From contig CM048557.1 in the NCBI GenBank assembly GCA_026413225.1, positions 44,461,371 to 44,525,370 on the forward strand: a stretch of 64,000 nucleotides of DNA, in the 5' to 3' direction. The position numbers and the translations under genes were made by a program. Positions 1-14,587 of this stretch are shown here, piece by piece. The notes beneath the pieces were generated by a model. It saw nothing but the letters and a program-made list of their open reading frames with translations. It was not told where the DNA came from and did not search any database. The DNA comes from Otis tarda. Lineage: Eukaryota > Chordata > Aves > Otidiformes > Otididae. Numbering within the stretch: the stretch's first letter is position 1; every line of letters begins with the position of its first letter.

Positions 1-2459
1 GATATAATATCATACCATGATAGATTCAAATATATACTATAATAATCATGGTCTCTTTTCAGACCTGTACCTTGAAACATGCTATTCAAATTAAACCCAC
101 ATGTAAGATTTTGCTTGACTACTTTCTCCAAGATCATGGAGGTGCTGGAGCAAAAGACCAATTCACACAGTGCAAATAACATTTGATGGAAATTGCTACG
201 TGAAATCTTAATAGATTATTGTAATTTTTTTTACCTTTATATTTCTCCAGAGAGTGAAGTTTTGAACAGTATTAACTGCCTTGCACTTAGTTTGTTTGCA
301 CAGTTTTCACTGAGAATGAGCCAGTGTTCGTCTCCAAAAGAATTTGTGGGATATGGTTGAGTGACTTAACAAATCAAAGCAATTCATATTGCTGGACTGA
401 CATTTTGAAATTAATAGAATAGGACTGGCTAATGACAAGATCCAAAAAAGAACAGAGGTGTCACAAGACTAACCTTAAGGTAGCTGAAACTCCAAGTAAA
501 TAGAGTTCCAGACTAGATGCTTATGTTTCTACTACAATGTGTAAAAGGTAGTCTCCAGCACAAAGGACAGGGTATAGAAAAGCATTCTGAATGAAGCCTT
601 CCTTGCCAATGGATACATATTAAGACAACTTTGTCTTCTAATTTCTCTCCCTTTCTAGAATGGAATGGAGAAAACTAAGATTCCATTGATTTTACAATGG
701 CTGCAAGAGGATGGAGTATACACGATCCAGCATAACAATACCAATTTAACACTATTCATAATACCTCCACTTACGTTTCTCCACTATCCTTACATATGAT
801 AATTACAGAAATTTAGATGATCAAAATTACTTTATTTGTTTTCTTACTGTGAACTATATAGTAACAGCATACTCAAAATCATGCAAGTTCCAGAAAATTT
901 TAATAGCTATATAATCAGTCATCATACACAGACAATCACATTCTCTATGAGCTGGATCATCCCCTGCTGTAAAATCATCCATAAGAAAGAACTGTGAAGA
1001 GAAAATGAATCTCAGAGAGCGTTCGCCATGTCTCATGTTCTGCCCTAGCAAATAGAGTGCCAAAACAAAGCTGTGGAATTCATTATTAAGATTTCAGGTT
1101 CCCCAGGACATTTACACTTTCCTTGTTCTCTCTTTTTAACTCTTAGACCTTGGAAATAATGACATTTTAAGAAGTCATCTCATAAAATCGTAAAAGCTCA
1201 TCTCATCAAACCCAACGATTTCAAATAAGTGCACTACATATTGGCAGAAAAGGAATTTATGTAGAAAAAAACATGCCTCAGAATGCTACAATATGGCCAT
1301 AAAAATCAAGACAAAGGTAACAAAAGATTTTGTATGATAAAACTACATATATGTACTACTTGTTTTTACGTGAGCTGGTGTCTTTTGAAGTCGGTGTGTA
1401 GAAATATAGAGAAGTGTAACTCTTTATCCTTGCTTACTGGGGACGTATTAGCACCCATTAGAATAGAAAATCACTGTTACCAACAGGCTGGTGATGCAAC
1501 CTATTAAGACTGTTGAACTTCTGCTTAAAAATAGAGAAATCATACAACCTGCATGTTCCAGCAGGATGGCCCACAGGGCCAGGGTGGTGTGCAAAAGAGA
1601 AATTCACAGTGTTTAACCTAAAATCACTCAGGGCCTATAAAAGACACTCATACATTTAATCATTTTAGCCAGAGAGATGAGATGTGTCAGCAGTATGGAC
1701 AGCAACAGAGGCTAGGGAGTCTTGGTAGCATCTAGAACATTAATTTTTTAAGGACTTTTTTTTCACAGACTGTAAGCTATCTTTCTCTACATGTCTTCTC
1801 CTACATCTCAATGACACCTAGTATTCTGTGAGCACTGTTGTAACACAGAGAATTTTTTGCTGATCTTTATATCTCTCTAAGGCTATATGGGTTGTGTTCC
1901 AATGCTTGCTGTTATATCAAATATTTCATCATCCTTTTCTTAACTTTTTATTTAGCATTCCATGCAAAGGATGTTTACTCCTAGTAGTGAAAGAATGTGT
2001 GAGCAAGGGGGATTGAATGATGTGTAACCTGTTTTTAAGAATGGTCCGTGTTTATCCCTATCCTTAACTTTACCTTTTTAGGAGCCTATACTACTGACAG
2101 CTGGGAGCTAATAATTTTTAAGTAGTGTTTCTTTTCCTTTGCCCTTGAGCCCTAACGGAAATGGGACACATTTCTAATAATAATTATTTTTGCCAACATC
2201 TGTATGCATTTATCAGACAAATTGTTACAAACTTCTCTGGAGGTTAGAACTAGTGGACACAAAGATAATTGTGATACACTGGGGAAAAAGTCAACATAGC
2301 TTTTGTGAAAAGACAGCTTGCTTTACAGACTCATTGGTGTTCTTTGAAGGCTTTGCTAAGGACTTGTGTAAAGGACATCTTGTTGACTTTGTCAAAGTCC
2401 TCTGAAAAAGGCTGCTGAGGAAGGTAAATCGCCATGGCATAAAATGGATAAACAATTTC

Positions 2460-2505
2460 AAAAAAAAAGAAAAAAACGAAAGAAAGAAAAAGAAAAAGAA
2501 ACAGA
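2460..2505 (+). repeat. A/G-rich low-complexity tract
   Basis: About 46 bases composed almost only of A and G, with GAAA-type units. On the other strand it is a polypyrimidine tract, which produces the phenylalanine-rich chance frames there. It is simple sequence with no coding value. Confidence 0.85.
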
Positions 2506-2787
2506 ATGGCAGGCACAAATGCATAGTCCTTACAGTGGAAGGAGGTTTTGAATGGAGTTCAAGAGTGATATGTCCTAGGATATGTGCTGTTCAACATAAC
2601 CATAAACAGTTTGGAAAAGAGGTGAGCAGTGAGGAGACAGATTTTGCTGAGGTTCCTAAGTTATTCTGGATAAAGTAAAGCTGAAGGTGAAAGACAAAGA
2701 ATTGCACAAGGATTTATGACACAAAGTGAAGAGCCAATAAAATTTTTAAAAATCAGCATAGTGAACATAAAATCATGTAGTTCAGGG

Positions 2788-2818
2788 AAAAAAAAAACAA
2801 CAACAACAACAAAAAAAC
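2788..2818 (+). repeat. A-rich tract with (CAA)n
   Basis: A run of A, four to five CAA units, then another run of A. It is a short microsatellite-like tract with no associated repeat family visible beside it. Confidence 0.8.
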
Positions 2819-3253
2819 CAGCCTTAACTTATCATACAGAATGGTGGGCTTTGAGCTGGTCATTTCCACTGAGGAGTAAAAGTGTAACTACAGCTCAGAG
2901 CTCAGGAGAGGCTTATCAGACAAACTGAAGGCCAGGAACTACAGAGAAAGATAGGACAAAATAAAGAATGTCATTATGCCACTCTGTAATTACATAATTC
3001 TCCTCCATCTTGAATAATGCATGTAGTGCTGGGCTATCCATCTCAAACAGGTTATAGCAGAGGTGGAAAAGTTTCAGAAAAGACCACAAGGACAAAGATA
3101 TGGACCAGCTTCTGCATAAAAAAAAAAATAACTAAGTAGGCTATGACTCTTCAGAGTGAAAAATAAATGACTGAGGGGCATATGACAGAATCCTGTAAGA
3201 TCAGAAGTGTCATGGGGAGGGTGTATATGGATTGATTTGCCATTATGTCTTCC

Positions 3254-3273
3254 AAAAAAAAAAAAAAAAAAAA
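3254..3273 (+). repeat. Poly-A tract
   Basis: About 20 consecutive A. The 200 bases upstream do not read as a recognisable gene or retrotransposon, so I cannot say whether this is the tail of a processed insertion or simple slippage. Confidence 0.85.
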
Positions 3274-3554
3274 CTGGGAGTGTGAAATTAAGCTATGAGG
3301 AGGTCAGTCCAAAAAAAAGAGAGTTTTTATTCATAAAGCCAGCAGTTTAGCTATTGTACTGCTGGCCACAAGATGCTGTACAGTGTAAAAGTTCACAGGG
3401 TTTCCACAAGAGGTTAGCAAAGTTCAAAGAAGAGATACCTGTTAGTGCTATAAAATCAACTACAGCTGTCTCCACAAGCCCTTGAGCTGCAAATGACTGG
3501 ATGCTAGGAGAATATTTGTAGGGAGCATATTTACATTGTTCTTATCCTCTTCCC

Positions 3555-3645
3555 TAGGTATCTGCTTTCGGTCACTGTCAGAGACAGGACACTGGGCTAG
3601 ATGAATTGACCTCCAGACTGACCCTTCGTGGCTCCTCTTCCATTC
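3555..3645 (+). mobile_element. Probable ancient CR1-type LINE 3' end
   Basis: The stretch contains GAGACAGGACACTGGGCTAG followed closely by a TGACC-type motif. This resembles the conserved 3' terminus of old CR1/L3-type LINEs of sauropsids, where a 'gacaggatactgggctagatgga' phrase precedes the tail. Only about 90 bases are recognisable, with no coding part. The assignment rests on remembered consensus wording and should be treated as moderate; an unrelated chance match is possible but unlikely given the length of the phrase. Confidence 0.5.
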
Positions 3646-6600
3646 TCAATCCAGATGTGGTCAACAAATTAGCTCTATACCTCTATACAAGGTCCTGATG
3701 CCAGGTAGCCTATCACATATCTTTCCTTCTGCCCTAAAATTATTTGTCAGACTTCAGGTGCCCTTTCAGTCACCATTTGAATGTTGGAGTATATAGGTAA
3801 TTCCAAAATGCAACACTGCAAAAATACTGGCAAAATCAAGAGCCCTTGATTTGTGCTCAGAATTAATTTCTTCCCTTCAGTGGTAAGAATCTATTGAAAG
3901 GCTACTGAATTGCTGCATATATCAATAATTTTGTATCTTGTGCCTTTTAATATTTTTATGTAAAAAAGCTTTACTCTAACCTTGAATGGCTGCAAATATA
4001 CCATACATACAACACTTGGCAAAATAATACTGAACTCAGAGAAGCGCATTTTGTAAATAAAGCCTTTTATAGGTCAGAAGTCATGTTTTCATACAGGTGT
4101 AAATTCAAGAAAGATCCAATGCCATTGTGCTCTCAAAGCAGTATTTTTCAGCATGTACCGTTTTCTATGGATACCATTCAAAGCTCTTTCCCTCTGTAAA
4201 GTTTTCCAAAGGACACAATCAGAGTCACCTGGTAGACTACTTTTAAGTACAGTACAATTATCACAGAAAAGCTTTGGAAGTCTGGGAAAACAGAATATAT
4301 TATTTAAGATGTTAAATAATGAAGAAAAATAAAACATATCTGAAAGAATTCAAGGAAACAAATCATATTCAGTAACCTTTACTTATAGAGAAGTACAATT
4401 TCCAAATGTCTAATTATACTCCAGCAATTTCCATTTTAATATACTATTTCAATAATATTTTAAATTATTTTTTGATACACAATGACCATTAAAAAAGCAA
4501 ATGAAAACTGCAAAATCAGATTCTATACCAATTTGCATTACCAAACAGATCCTTGGAGATTTCCTTGTTGAAAAGCCACAACGGATGGGTAAATTGACAG
4601 TGAAAACTCGTAACAGACTTCAGGCCTCTATCCCATTTTCCCGTGCCAGCCTAAATCCTAAATAGTGTAGCTAAGAACAACGTTTGCTATTAGAACCATA
4701 CAAATGTATAGCAGTGCATGTTCCTGCCAGGGCAATAGGACATCCTACTAAAAGTGTTGTATGGTTGTAATCAACGTGCAGTGTGTGGTCACCTTGAGAG
4801 TGGAAACAAGAAAAATTAAATAGGCAGGTCCAACCAGCCATGCAAAGTTATGGAGTGATCTGTATATCATGGTTTTGAAATACTGATAAAAATTAGTACT
4901 AAGCAAGTATTACAGAACACATACACAGCACAGGAGATTTTAAACTAGCTCATTCAGTGCTTGCTCTGTACTGAACTGCTTTTTCATAAATGGAGTAATG
5001 ACTGTTTCATACTGATAAGCATTCAAGTTAGAGTATTATTGGAAAATTCACTCATTTTAAGACCTTGGATGAGAAAACTGGCAGGATCACAATCTAAAGC
5101 AATAAATATGAGCAGTCACATCAGAATTCAGGCATTGAGTACTAGTAAATCTTTGTTGTATAACTATTCATTTCTAATTGATAACAGAAAGTAGCATTTC
5201 ATAAACAATTGTTCAAAACAGTCATAAGTGTTTGCAACTAGATAGATATTAAATTGCTTATGTTTGGTGGCCATAAGCCTGACAGAAATTAGTCTGCTTT
5301 TGGAAGTGTTATCAAGCCTGTAAAAGTCCAGAAGACACTAACAGTGGTGCTCTAGTCTGCTACAACCTATTAACTAACACAACAAAGTCTTTAGCTCAAA
5401 AATCAAAAGTTAATGGAATTAATGGTAGACCTCCAAAGTCACTACCAGTGGCTCACTCATTCATTTGGCATCTGGCAAGACAACAAAAACATACAATAGT
5501 GAAAGCCTGGCACTGTAGAAGACAACAGCAAAGCTCCAGAGAGCTTTGCTATTGGAATGGAGATTACTTTTATGTTGAAAAAGAGATATAAAACATAAAA
5601 GATTCCATGAAATTACCTAGTCCTGTGCCAGAAAGTAAATCTATGGAGCGCTTAGTGGTCCTTGCAGATCCAGCTTCTGGGACTGCCAAGGTTGGTTCAC
5701 TGATTTTTTTTGAGGGAGAAGGTAATACTTATTTGGAGACTCATAAATAAAATCAAAGCATTTGCAAAGAACAAAACAGAAAATTGGAAGACTAACACCT
5801 CACAACTACATATTGTATATTCGTAGTTTATTTAATTAATTTTACAGCCAATGCTTTCTAAAATACCTGTTTGCAGTGTTGTTCACTGTTTTGAATCCAT
5901 CTCTACAGGCAAACTAATCCAAAATTTCAAAGTGCAGTAACAGCCATAGCTAAGCTTTTGTTAGTAAGATTTCAGATCTCTGATGAAAGCTCTATTCAAA
6001 AATAAAAGAGACTGGTTCACCTCAGCTGGTAAATTCGCTGTCCAATTCTGTTCCCCAGAACCTAGGCGACCTAGGCTGTCATCTGCTTTCTCATTAAATC
6101 ATTTTCTCTCTTTATGTGAAAAAATTAACCATTAGTTTATACAAACTGGACAATTTTAGACAGCAATTAAGAGACACATCCCACCATAGTTCTCCATGTA
6201 ATTATTCCCTAGCATATACTACAAACAAATTTTCACATAGTCCCTCAGATCCTTAATGCTCACATTTTGAAAGTACCATTTTAATTCCAATATACTAAAG
6301 AAGTGTCAAAACCTCACTATTTTTAACAAACTGTTTTATTTTCTGGGCAATCCTACTCCAGAGTTGCCGTCTGCTAATTCTGTTCTGTGGTTACCGCATA
6401 ATACTCTCATAGCAGGCAGCCACTAATGCTAAACTGCCCAATTAATTTAATCATTCATTCAGCAACTGGATTCTTTGCACATTATGTCAGCCAGGTGTTT
6501 TTTATTTACTGCCTCTCAGTGAGCTATTTTCCTTTTTGTATCAATTGTGCTAAATACAACCTTAAGACAATGCAATCTTTTAAACAAGTTTGGAATAGAA

Positions 6601-8721
6601 AACTTTGTCAAGGACCTCATCTCAGCTATGACAACTCAAGAAAACAGGCCAGTTAACAGAATGTAATTGGGACTGTTAATGAACAGAACTGTACTTTTCT
6701 CATCATCAGATCTGATTTTGCCTATTTGTAAACATGTACAAGTCTTAACTTGTTTTCCCCATCCTACACACTTAGGATGTTTTGCCAGCTTTACACAGAA
6801 AAAAAAAAAAACAACCTAATTAGCAAGAGGAAAAAAAAATCTGGAAAAAAAAGTCTGAGATTCTTCACAAAAAGAAAAGCTCTGCAAGGGGGCTGGTAGT
6901 ATTTTGAATCCTATGCAACCAGCCTTTTTGTCCTCAGTTATCAGGAGAGATGAGAAAGGCTTCTTTGCTATCATTGTTGATGGTGACAGGTTCCTTCCAA
7001 AACATCTGTTACTGATTCACTCAATTTCTTTACTTTCACATTGTTGCAGGCAGAAGGGAGTATTGTCAACGGTTATGCCCAGTGTGCAGAATGTAACTTG
7101 TAGAAGATTGCTGTGCATCATTGACAAAGAGACTACAGTTTTCACCAGCCTATCAGGTTGGACCATCAAAATAAATCAGTTCTGTAGGAGAGACATGTTC
7201 TGGCTACTGTTTGCTGAAATGAACCTTTAGTGTTTTGATAAGGGATCAGCTTCTGTATCTCTCCTCTCCAGTTCCATCTGAAGCACTAAGCTGCGGCTAG
7301 CTAGGTGATTTGTGATAGGAAGCACTGCATCACCGTCATGGAATAGGAAACTTCTGAACAAATTCGAAAGGTAGGCAATGAAATCACCAGCATCAAAACC
7401 ACCCTAGCAGCTCAACAAGAAGTACTCACTCTCTTTAAACCACTAATCATACCACAGGGCTCAAACACCTATTCCAATACAATATTAACATGCAGCAACT
7501 TGTATTATTAAAATCAGAGATGACTGTGCCTTTTGTGTCATCCAGAGTTTCATACAGCTGTGGCATACTATGCTGAACTGCTTAGCTGGAAGAAATTTGC
7601 CTCCCTGATGTTAGCCAAGCTACTCCCAGCTACATATTACATTGAATTATATGAAAAAGAAAGTAAATGAGTAAAAGCTGTGAAGGATTCCTGACATCCA
7701 AGCATTTCTATAAGACATAGTATAGCCTCTTGAGATACAATCTCCCCTCCTTTGCTGGAACAAATGGGACTATTCCACGAAGTTCACCAGCTCCACCAGG
7801 ATGCCTACAGCTAGACAGGACGTCATACTCAAGTGTTAAGAGTAGGCCACTGGAGGATTTAAGATAAAGACTTGGTAGACTGGCCAATTCACTAATCTAC
7901 TGACAATGTCACCAGACTGTAACATAACCTGGTAGTGGTCAGGGAAAAGGAAATTTAATCTTGCTGCTTCTTATTATTCAAAGTACTAAGACTGAAACAT
8001 GTATCTTAAAGCTTTTATTCAGTGAAGAAAAATAAAAAGGAGCAGCACAAGGATTTCTGCATATATGAGTATTCAGTCATCCAAAATCCTTGTCTTCAGC
8101 TGCCCAGCAAGTTCATAAATCCCTCAAATATTTCTGCATTAAATCACACGCCAGCATGCACAGTGTTCCCATGTTCAGTGAAGAGCACAATGTGTACTTC
8201 AACCTTTACAGTTACAGACAGAGAAGAAAAGCAATTGTGCTCTTGGCATACAAACGTAGTTTGAAGAGAAAGAAACAACATTACCAAAAAAAACCCTTCA
8301 GCCAGCCTCAGGTCTTTACTCCAGGGGCAAATGAACACACAGACATTTTCTTTAGTAAGACCTGATTCTTTTCTTTTTCCCAGGTCATTACTCTTTATGA
8401 CCAAACTACACCTCTTGAAAATCTTAAGCTTTGCAGCTAAAAAGAGCAACATTTACTTCTTCCACCATTAGTTACAGAGATTTTGCTGCCCATTCCTGTG
8501 CAAACAAAAATGTAGCTGGCTTCCTTCTTTTGTTTCCTGATCCTAATTAGCCAGCCCAGTAATGTCTTCCCTTTAGAACATGAGCACTGGACAGTGTTTA
8601 CAGGAAAAGGCTGGTCCTCTTTCCTATTCCCAGAGCAGCTAATTAACCTCTTCTTATCTTAGCCAAGGGTAGGACATATCTCACATTCGTAATCTATTTG
8701 AAGTAGCCTGTTAGATAAATT

Positions 8722-8747
8722 TGCTTGATACTATAAAGTATCAAGCA
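8722..8747. repeat. Perfect hairpin, 11-bp stem, 4-nt loop
   Basis: TGCTTGATACT at 8722-8732 is the exact reverse complement of AGTATCAAGCA at 8737-8747, leaving a four-base ATAA loop. A second perfect hairpin begins 11 bases downstream. Nothing around it shows what it might do; there is no T run to suggest a Pol III terminator and no coding neighbour. Confidence 0.8.
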
Positions 8748-8757
8748 TTTAGTGCAT

Positions 8758-8781
8758 AGAGTCATTATGTGAAATGACTCT
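8758..8781. repeat. Perfect hairpin, 9-bp stem, 6-nt loop
   Basis: AGAGTCATT at 8758-8766 pairs with AATGACTCT at 8773-8781 around the loop ATGTGA. The stem contains TGACTC, which also resembles an AP-1 half of TGA(C/G)TCA, so a transcription-factor-site reading is an alternative. It lies just downstream of the hairpin at 8722-8747. Confidence 0.75.
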
Positions 8782-10786
8782 GAATGCCTTTATTTTTCAC
8801 AAATGTCAATAATTAGGTCATTTTGCATCTGAAGCAAACAGAAGTAGAATGAAGTAGAGTAGCGAGAAAGATGGAGTTTCTTTCGAAAGAAAAACGTCCT
8901 GCCAATTTTACATGTGCATATTTGCTATACGTATGTTGTTCTCTTGACTTGCTAATTGCTATCTTTTTCAAAACGGTCTACACCCTTAAAGTATAATCTT
9001 AAAAAGACTGTGTGAGCATTCTCCATTTTCCTTTCACAACAGCGAATAAAGGAGGCATTTTTGGCTTTGACTTCCCTGCACACTTAGCTTCACACACATG
9101 TATACACAAAGACTATGGAACCACTCCCAAAGCCCAACTCAATCCTTATTGAAACAATGGGCAAATTACTTCACCTCTATTAATTGTGCCCCATATGTGA
9201 AAAAGTAAACTTATGCTTAATTTTTTTCAGGATTTCTGCAAACATCAGCAGGCCAAAATCCCCCTTTAACTTAAACTGATTAGGGGAAGGCTGTAAATAT
9301 TCCCGTAAATATCAGGAATTCTTCTCAGCAGTCATAAACCAGCTAGTAAGGATTTCTTTTTACAGTGCCTTAGTTGTTAATACTTAAGCATCATCTAACC
9401 ATGCTAGAAAACAATTTTCAATTCTAATAACAGAGATAGAATTTCTGTTTTAAGAGCTTTTCTGAGACTTAGAACATCAGAATTTAGAGCTAAGCTCTGC
9501 TAATGGCTTCTCATGTGAACCCGTTCTTCTGACTCCATTAAAACTATTTGCATGTCTAACTGGAGCTATCCTAATGGCTCACTCACCTGTTTCAAAGGTT
9601 CCGTGCAGATACATGTGGCAATTGTATACACCATCCACAGGTGCAACAACAGGGCCAAGTACCTACAGATGTTATGAGCCAGTTTTTCCTTTCCCAATTT
9701 TTCATATTTATACTAAGAAATTTCAGAAATATCTGAAATGTCAAATCAGTCAAAGTATTTTATGAGTTGTCTTTAAAATAACGACAAAACTTTTGTTCCA
9801 GCTATGTTGCTTCACATACTGGGATTTAATTTGTCCTTTGTTCATCATCATAAACAGCCCAGGAGAACATATGTTTAACAATATGAATGGCATTTACAGA
9901 AAAATTAGCAGCTTGACCAAAAAACACAGAAAATACGTATCATTAATGAGCCTTTAAATTACTGCTGTACTTTATTTGTCAACGTATGCCAAAAAATCTC
10001 CATCCTATTTTGATGGACAACCATCCTATTTTGACACTTGCTTATCCCTAGTGTTTCAAAATCTTTTTTTTTTATAGCATAGCAAACATTTTCCCTGATT
10101 CAGTTTAAACCCTTTACATTTTATCACAAGAGGCACGGCACCACTGTTGTCTCTTACTTAGTTTTTGATCCTCTAAAAGGTGCGTGTTGTCTTGTTTAGA
10201 ATTTGCACTTTTCTAGCATTCCCCATCTTGCATGCACATAGCTAATTATACTCATGTGTGGAATTTTGCCCCTTCTCTGATTGATTCACATCCCGTCTCA
10301 TGCCATTTCTTCAATCAATCAACATTTCACATTCTAATCTTCCCAAGTGCTTGTAGTTCTCCTGCCCTTGCTTGTTTTTGCCTGAAAATTTCATAAGGGC
10401 ATTCTGTATTCTGCTGTCCAAATCCTTAATGAAAACAACAAATAATACTGACCTTGAGAAACTGCTTTACTCATACTTTTCAGTTTGTGAACAACAGATA
10501 GCTACTCTCAGTATGACTTTTCAATACTTTACCTACTCTACACTGGTTCTCTAATGTTTCTGTAACTCATTTATGGGAATGCTGTGCAAGAGTATCAAAT
10601 TCTGTTGAAAGTCAAGTTACGTGTGAAATTTTCTTCCTCCTCCACAAAGCTTGCTTCCTATATTGTAAGAGGAAGCTAGGTAGCTTGAATCCTAAACAGC
10701 AGAGGTGCTTTATAAAAGGCAATTAAGTTTTATTACAGACATGGAAACTGCCACTTGTTATGGCTGAGTGAAAATTGGTCTTGAAA

Positions 10787-10806
10787 ATACGATATAGATA
10801 TCGTAT
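10787..10806. repeat. Short palindromic hairpin
   Basis: A nine-base stem (ATACGATAT / ATATCGTAT) surrounds a two-base centre. It is AT-rich, and such palindromes arise easily by chance or slippage in DNA of this composition. Confidence 0.7.
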
Positions 10807-13800
10807 ATCATTCCCACGGTATTATGTTATACATATAATAGATATGTAAAATAAAAGTATTATATGTTTTCCTGACTTTATCTGAGTTAGATAAATACAT
10901 CTTACCTGAGTGTGAACCTAAAGAGAACTTAAGCATCTGGATAAACTTTGATGGTTAATCTCAGCAATTACCACACAGGAATTGATTATGGTTTATTGGG
11001 CAAAATCTCATCAATAGACTAATGTCAGACATATCTTTGTAATTTTAAAATTCTAGGTATAGGTAGTAGCAATTCTACAGTCCTTTCAGGACACACGATT
11101 ATGTCCCTTTCCAAATAACCATTGGAATTTGCAGTGAAGCAAAGCATATTGGTATATACAGGATCATATTTTGCAATAAACTTTTACAACAATTGATCAA
11201 GCACGATCAGCTGCTCTTGGATTAGCTGTTGGCAAAAATAATCCTGCTATTTGCCTTTTTTTTTTTTTTTGACACCAATACTTGAATCTACTAAGGTTAG
11301 TCTGAGTCTTCTTTGTTTATCCATCACAGTTCTAGATTTTTGACTGCTCATTTCTTCATTCAGAATGCTTTCACAGTTTATTTCTGAAACAGCCATTACT
11401 CAAAGCCAGGGAGTCAGAGAGTTGGTTTCACTTTCTGTCACTTAACTACTCAGTTTTATACATCACTCCAAAGGAACTCTGAAAGAGCTTCTTACACATC
11501 CATTTTCCCATGAGTGTGTGCAACAGCTCCTTCTTTGTGCATGATTCATGGAGTCTCTGAGGCTGCTACTGTCCATTTTTCTTTATCCCAAATTGTAAAA
11601 ATTCAAGCTTTTATTTCTTTAGAGGTCATGGAACTGTTCCTCACCTGCATCAATCAATATTACAGGCACTGAAACAGACTCTGCAGTGTACTGTGGATAC
11701 AATTTTTTGCCATTACCTGTGCCTGCAAAGAACTGCATATGAAAATATGAAAGTGCAGGTTCTGTGCAGGGTCAGAACATAGAAATATGGATCGAGCTTT
11801 GAAAACTCTTGCTATTAACCTTGGTAAATAAGGATGAAATAGAAAAAAAAATGTTAAATTTCTTGGTTTTAATATGCATAAAGTTAAAAAGATCCCCTCT
11901 GCCTCCCTGGTTTCAGGAGACACTACAAGAAAGAGTAGTATTCTCTATGGAATGTAAAGACCTCTAAAAACGGATTTTAAAAAGATCTAAAATTATTAGA
12001 GCTTTCTGCCTAGTAACAGTTACAATGCTCACACACAGAAAGCTCTTAGTGTGCCTTATGGTGCCCTGTCATCTTCACTGTGAGGTGCAAACACTTTGTG
12101 ACATAGTGTAGTGGGATGACCATTTTAATTACTCATTTTAATAACAGGCTGGACACTACAGTGAATGATAATAAACACCTTCCCATCTGCCAGGGTTTTT
12201 AAGAGGAGAAGTTTCCGTCTTCTCTTAAAGGCATTTTGTTCCTCTCCCAATCTCAACTCTTCTCCAAAGCACCTGCTAACCTTTCCACATTTCTTCTTGT
12301 CTTCTGCCAAGCTAAAGAGCACAATAATTTCTGTCACTAAATAGGCAATACAGGAGCAATAGTAACAGAACAACACTGTTGCCAGTGATGATAAGATAGA
12401 ACCTACAAAACTATGGACAAAGAATGGGAGGCAAAAAAAGCACCTACAGACTCACATCTGGTCCAAAACAAACATATGTGCTTTGATTCTTTCTTCTGAC
12501 TTGTTTAATGTTCAGTTTCACTTCAGTTGGATGTGAGTCATAACCTACTTTATACCTAAGTTTCCAGGTACACACCAAACAAAATTATTTTGTCTCCAAA
12601 GGACGTAGTTCTCTGCACTTGCTATCTGATTTTTGGCAAGAATTCATTGACCTTGGCTGTAACCACCTAGTAGCAAAGAGATAATTTTGATAGAATTCTT
12701 TGATTTTTTAAATTAATTTTATTAATAATTATTAATCTTTTCCATTGTGGAGTTCATTGCTCTTATAAACTGTCAGGAAAGAATCAAAGTAAACTCATCA
12801 AGTTAAATCAGCAATGTTTACTTTGTCTCTACTACTGTACTATAAAAATTGATACGGCTAAATATTTAAGAAAAGTGGTTTTGAAAGATCTGAAGTCCAA
12901 TAATTCATGCATTACTCAGACTAAGCAAAAGAAAGCCCATTTCAGCTTTCATATACTAAAATAGGATGTAAACTGACAGTAAGAAAAAGTCATATTAATC
13001 AGGTCAGCCCTCAATCCAAATCCAATAGGACCCAAAAAAAGTCAATGAAAAAGTAATAAAGATTCAGTTTTTAATACTGTTGTTAGTAATCTTAGAATTA
13101 TGACTGTGAGGAAGTTATGATCTCAAGTTAGATATGTGTAGAAGGATGCTTTTCTCAAAAGATATGGGACTTAACATGATATTGATTTTTTTGGAAGTGC
13201 AATCAATTTCTCCTCTCTTTCTGAGAAGATTTGTGAGCTTGATTCTGGTATTGTATAAGAACTCTGTCTATTCAAGCCCTTAGACAAAGCACTATTGAAT
13301 AATATGTCAGATGTCAATCCTGATGGATAATATTGATCATTCAGATCTTCCCTCCTGAAATCTACACAGGTGGTTTTTTTGCTGTTGGGTTTTGGGGGTT
13401 TTTTGCTTGATTATCCTTGCCCCATCCTGTTAAGTAAAGCAAATAACACAAGAAAAGACTTCATAAAACCCCTGCATCTTCCATGGTCTGTCCATGAAGT
13501 GAAAAAGAATAAAGTGTTAACTCTCATTGGCAAGTGCAGCTTTCACCAGGCTCAACAGAATATTGTGGCAACGAAGCAGTGGCTATGCAAAATATCAAGG
13601 TTTAAAAGAATTAGATAATTGGCTATACAATGGATAGGTCGTGGAACATTTCACCTCAGGAAATGGGACTAGGATTTTGCCAAACAAAATCACAACCTAA
13701 TGACACATCAACTGGAAGCATTTTGACAGCATTTGGTGAGGTGACTTGGTAGCAGCATTGGCAGTCACAGCCTCAGACTAGAGGAATGCGGGCACTAAAG

Positions 13801-14587
13801 GAATACATTTTCTTCTTTTTGCCTTTGTTTTTTTTTTAAGGAAAAAAAAATCCTAGTTTTCTCACAGGAAGATAGCTCTGGGAAGGTGGATCTTCGGACA
13901 GTGCAGAACTAATGAGCAGAGCAAAAAGGAATCGGTGAGGACTAGAATTACCTGTCTGTGGCAGAGAGGTGACCCAGGTCTGTGTGAGAGAGCAAGGCAG
14001 AGATTAGGTGAAAGGCTCCCCATAGCTCTAATTGCACAGCATGGGAGAAGCTGGATCATGAGAGGAAGAACGACCTTCGCTTACCATTGTGCAAAGTAAG
14101 TTCTGCCTGTGCCTAAATGTGCTTCCCTCCCATCCTCCTCCTTTGGCTTTTCCTGCACCCCAAACATGGAGCTATTTCCCAGTCCAAGCTAATGGTGTAG
14201 TGTGTGCTTTTCTGGATGCAGCGTATCACATGCTTGCTAAATCTCTGTATAAAGAGGAAAAAGGGAAGTAGCCAAAGGTTGAAAAGTGAATATCCAGTAT
14301 TTTAAATAAGCTCCTGAACAGTCTGATTTAACATATTCTTCATGTTAAAAATACTCACCTTCTTTTTGTGTATTGTCATGCCTTGTCACCCTGGATGGCG
14401 TAAGCCCTCTTTTTCGTCTAGCCCTGCAGTAGTTTTGATAACGCACTGCATGAGTTTCAAAGCAAGACTAACATAAAAATAGCTGCTTTCCTACATACGT
14501 TTTAGAGCTGCTGGCTAAGAATCAAACTTGCATCTTTATTGTAATTATTTTACTTATGAACATGATCTTAATGAATTTTAGGTTTCA

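Larger units (their letters stand above)
1..3554. other. Unassigned AT-rich DNA, no gene seen
   Basis: No open frame here is longer than about 80 codons and none resembles a known protein. The stretch contains only low-complexity tracts, listed separately (A/G-rich, CAA-rich, poly-A). I see no recognisable repeat family, RNA gene or splice-linked coding pattern. It is best read as intergenic or intronic sequence. Confidence 0.6.

Noticed and set aside
8144-8452. 102-codon minus-strand frame
   Set aside because: No recognisable product; overlapping frames on the other strand are equally open.
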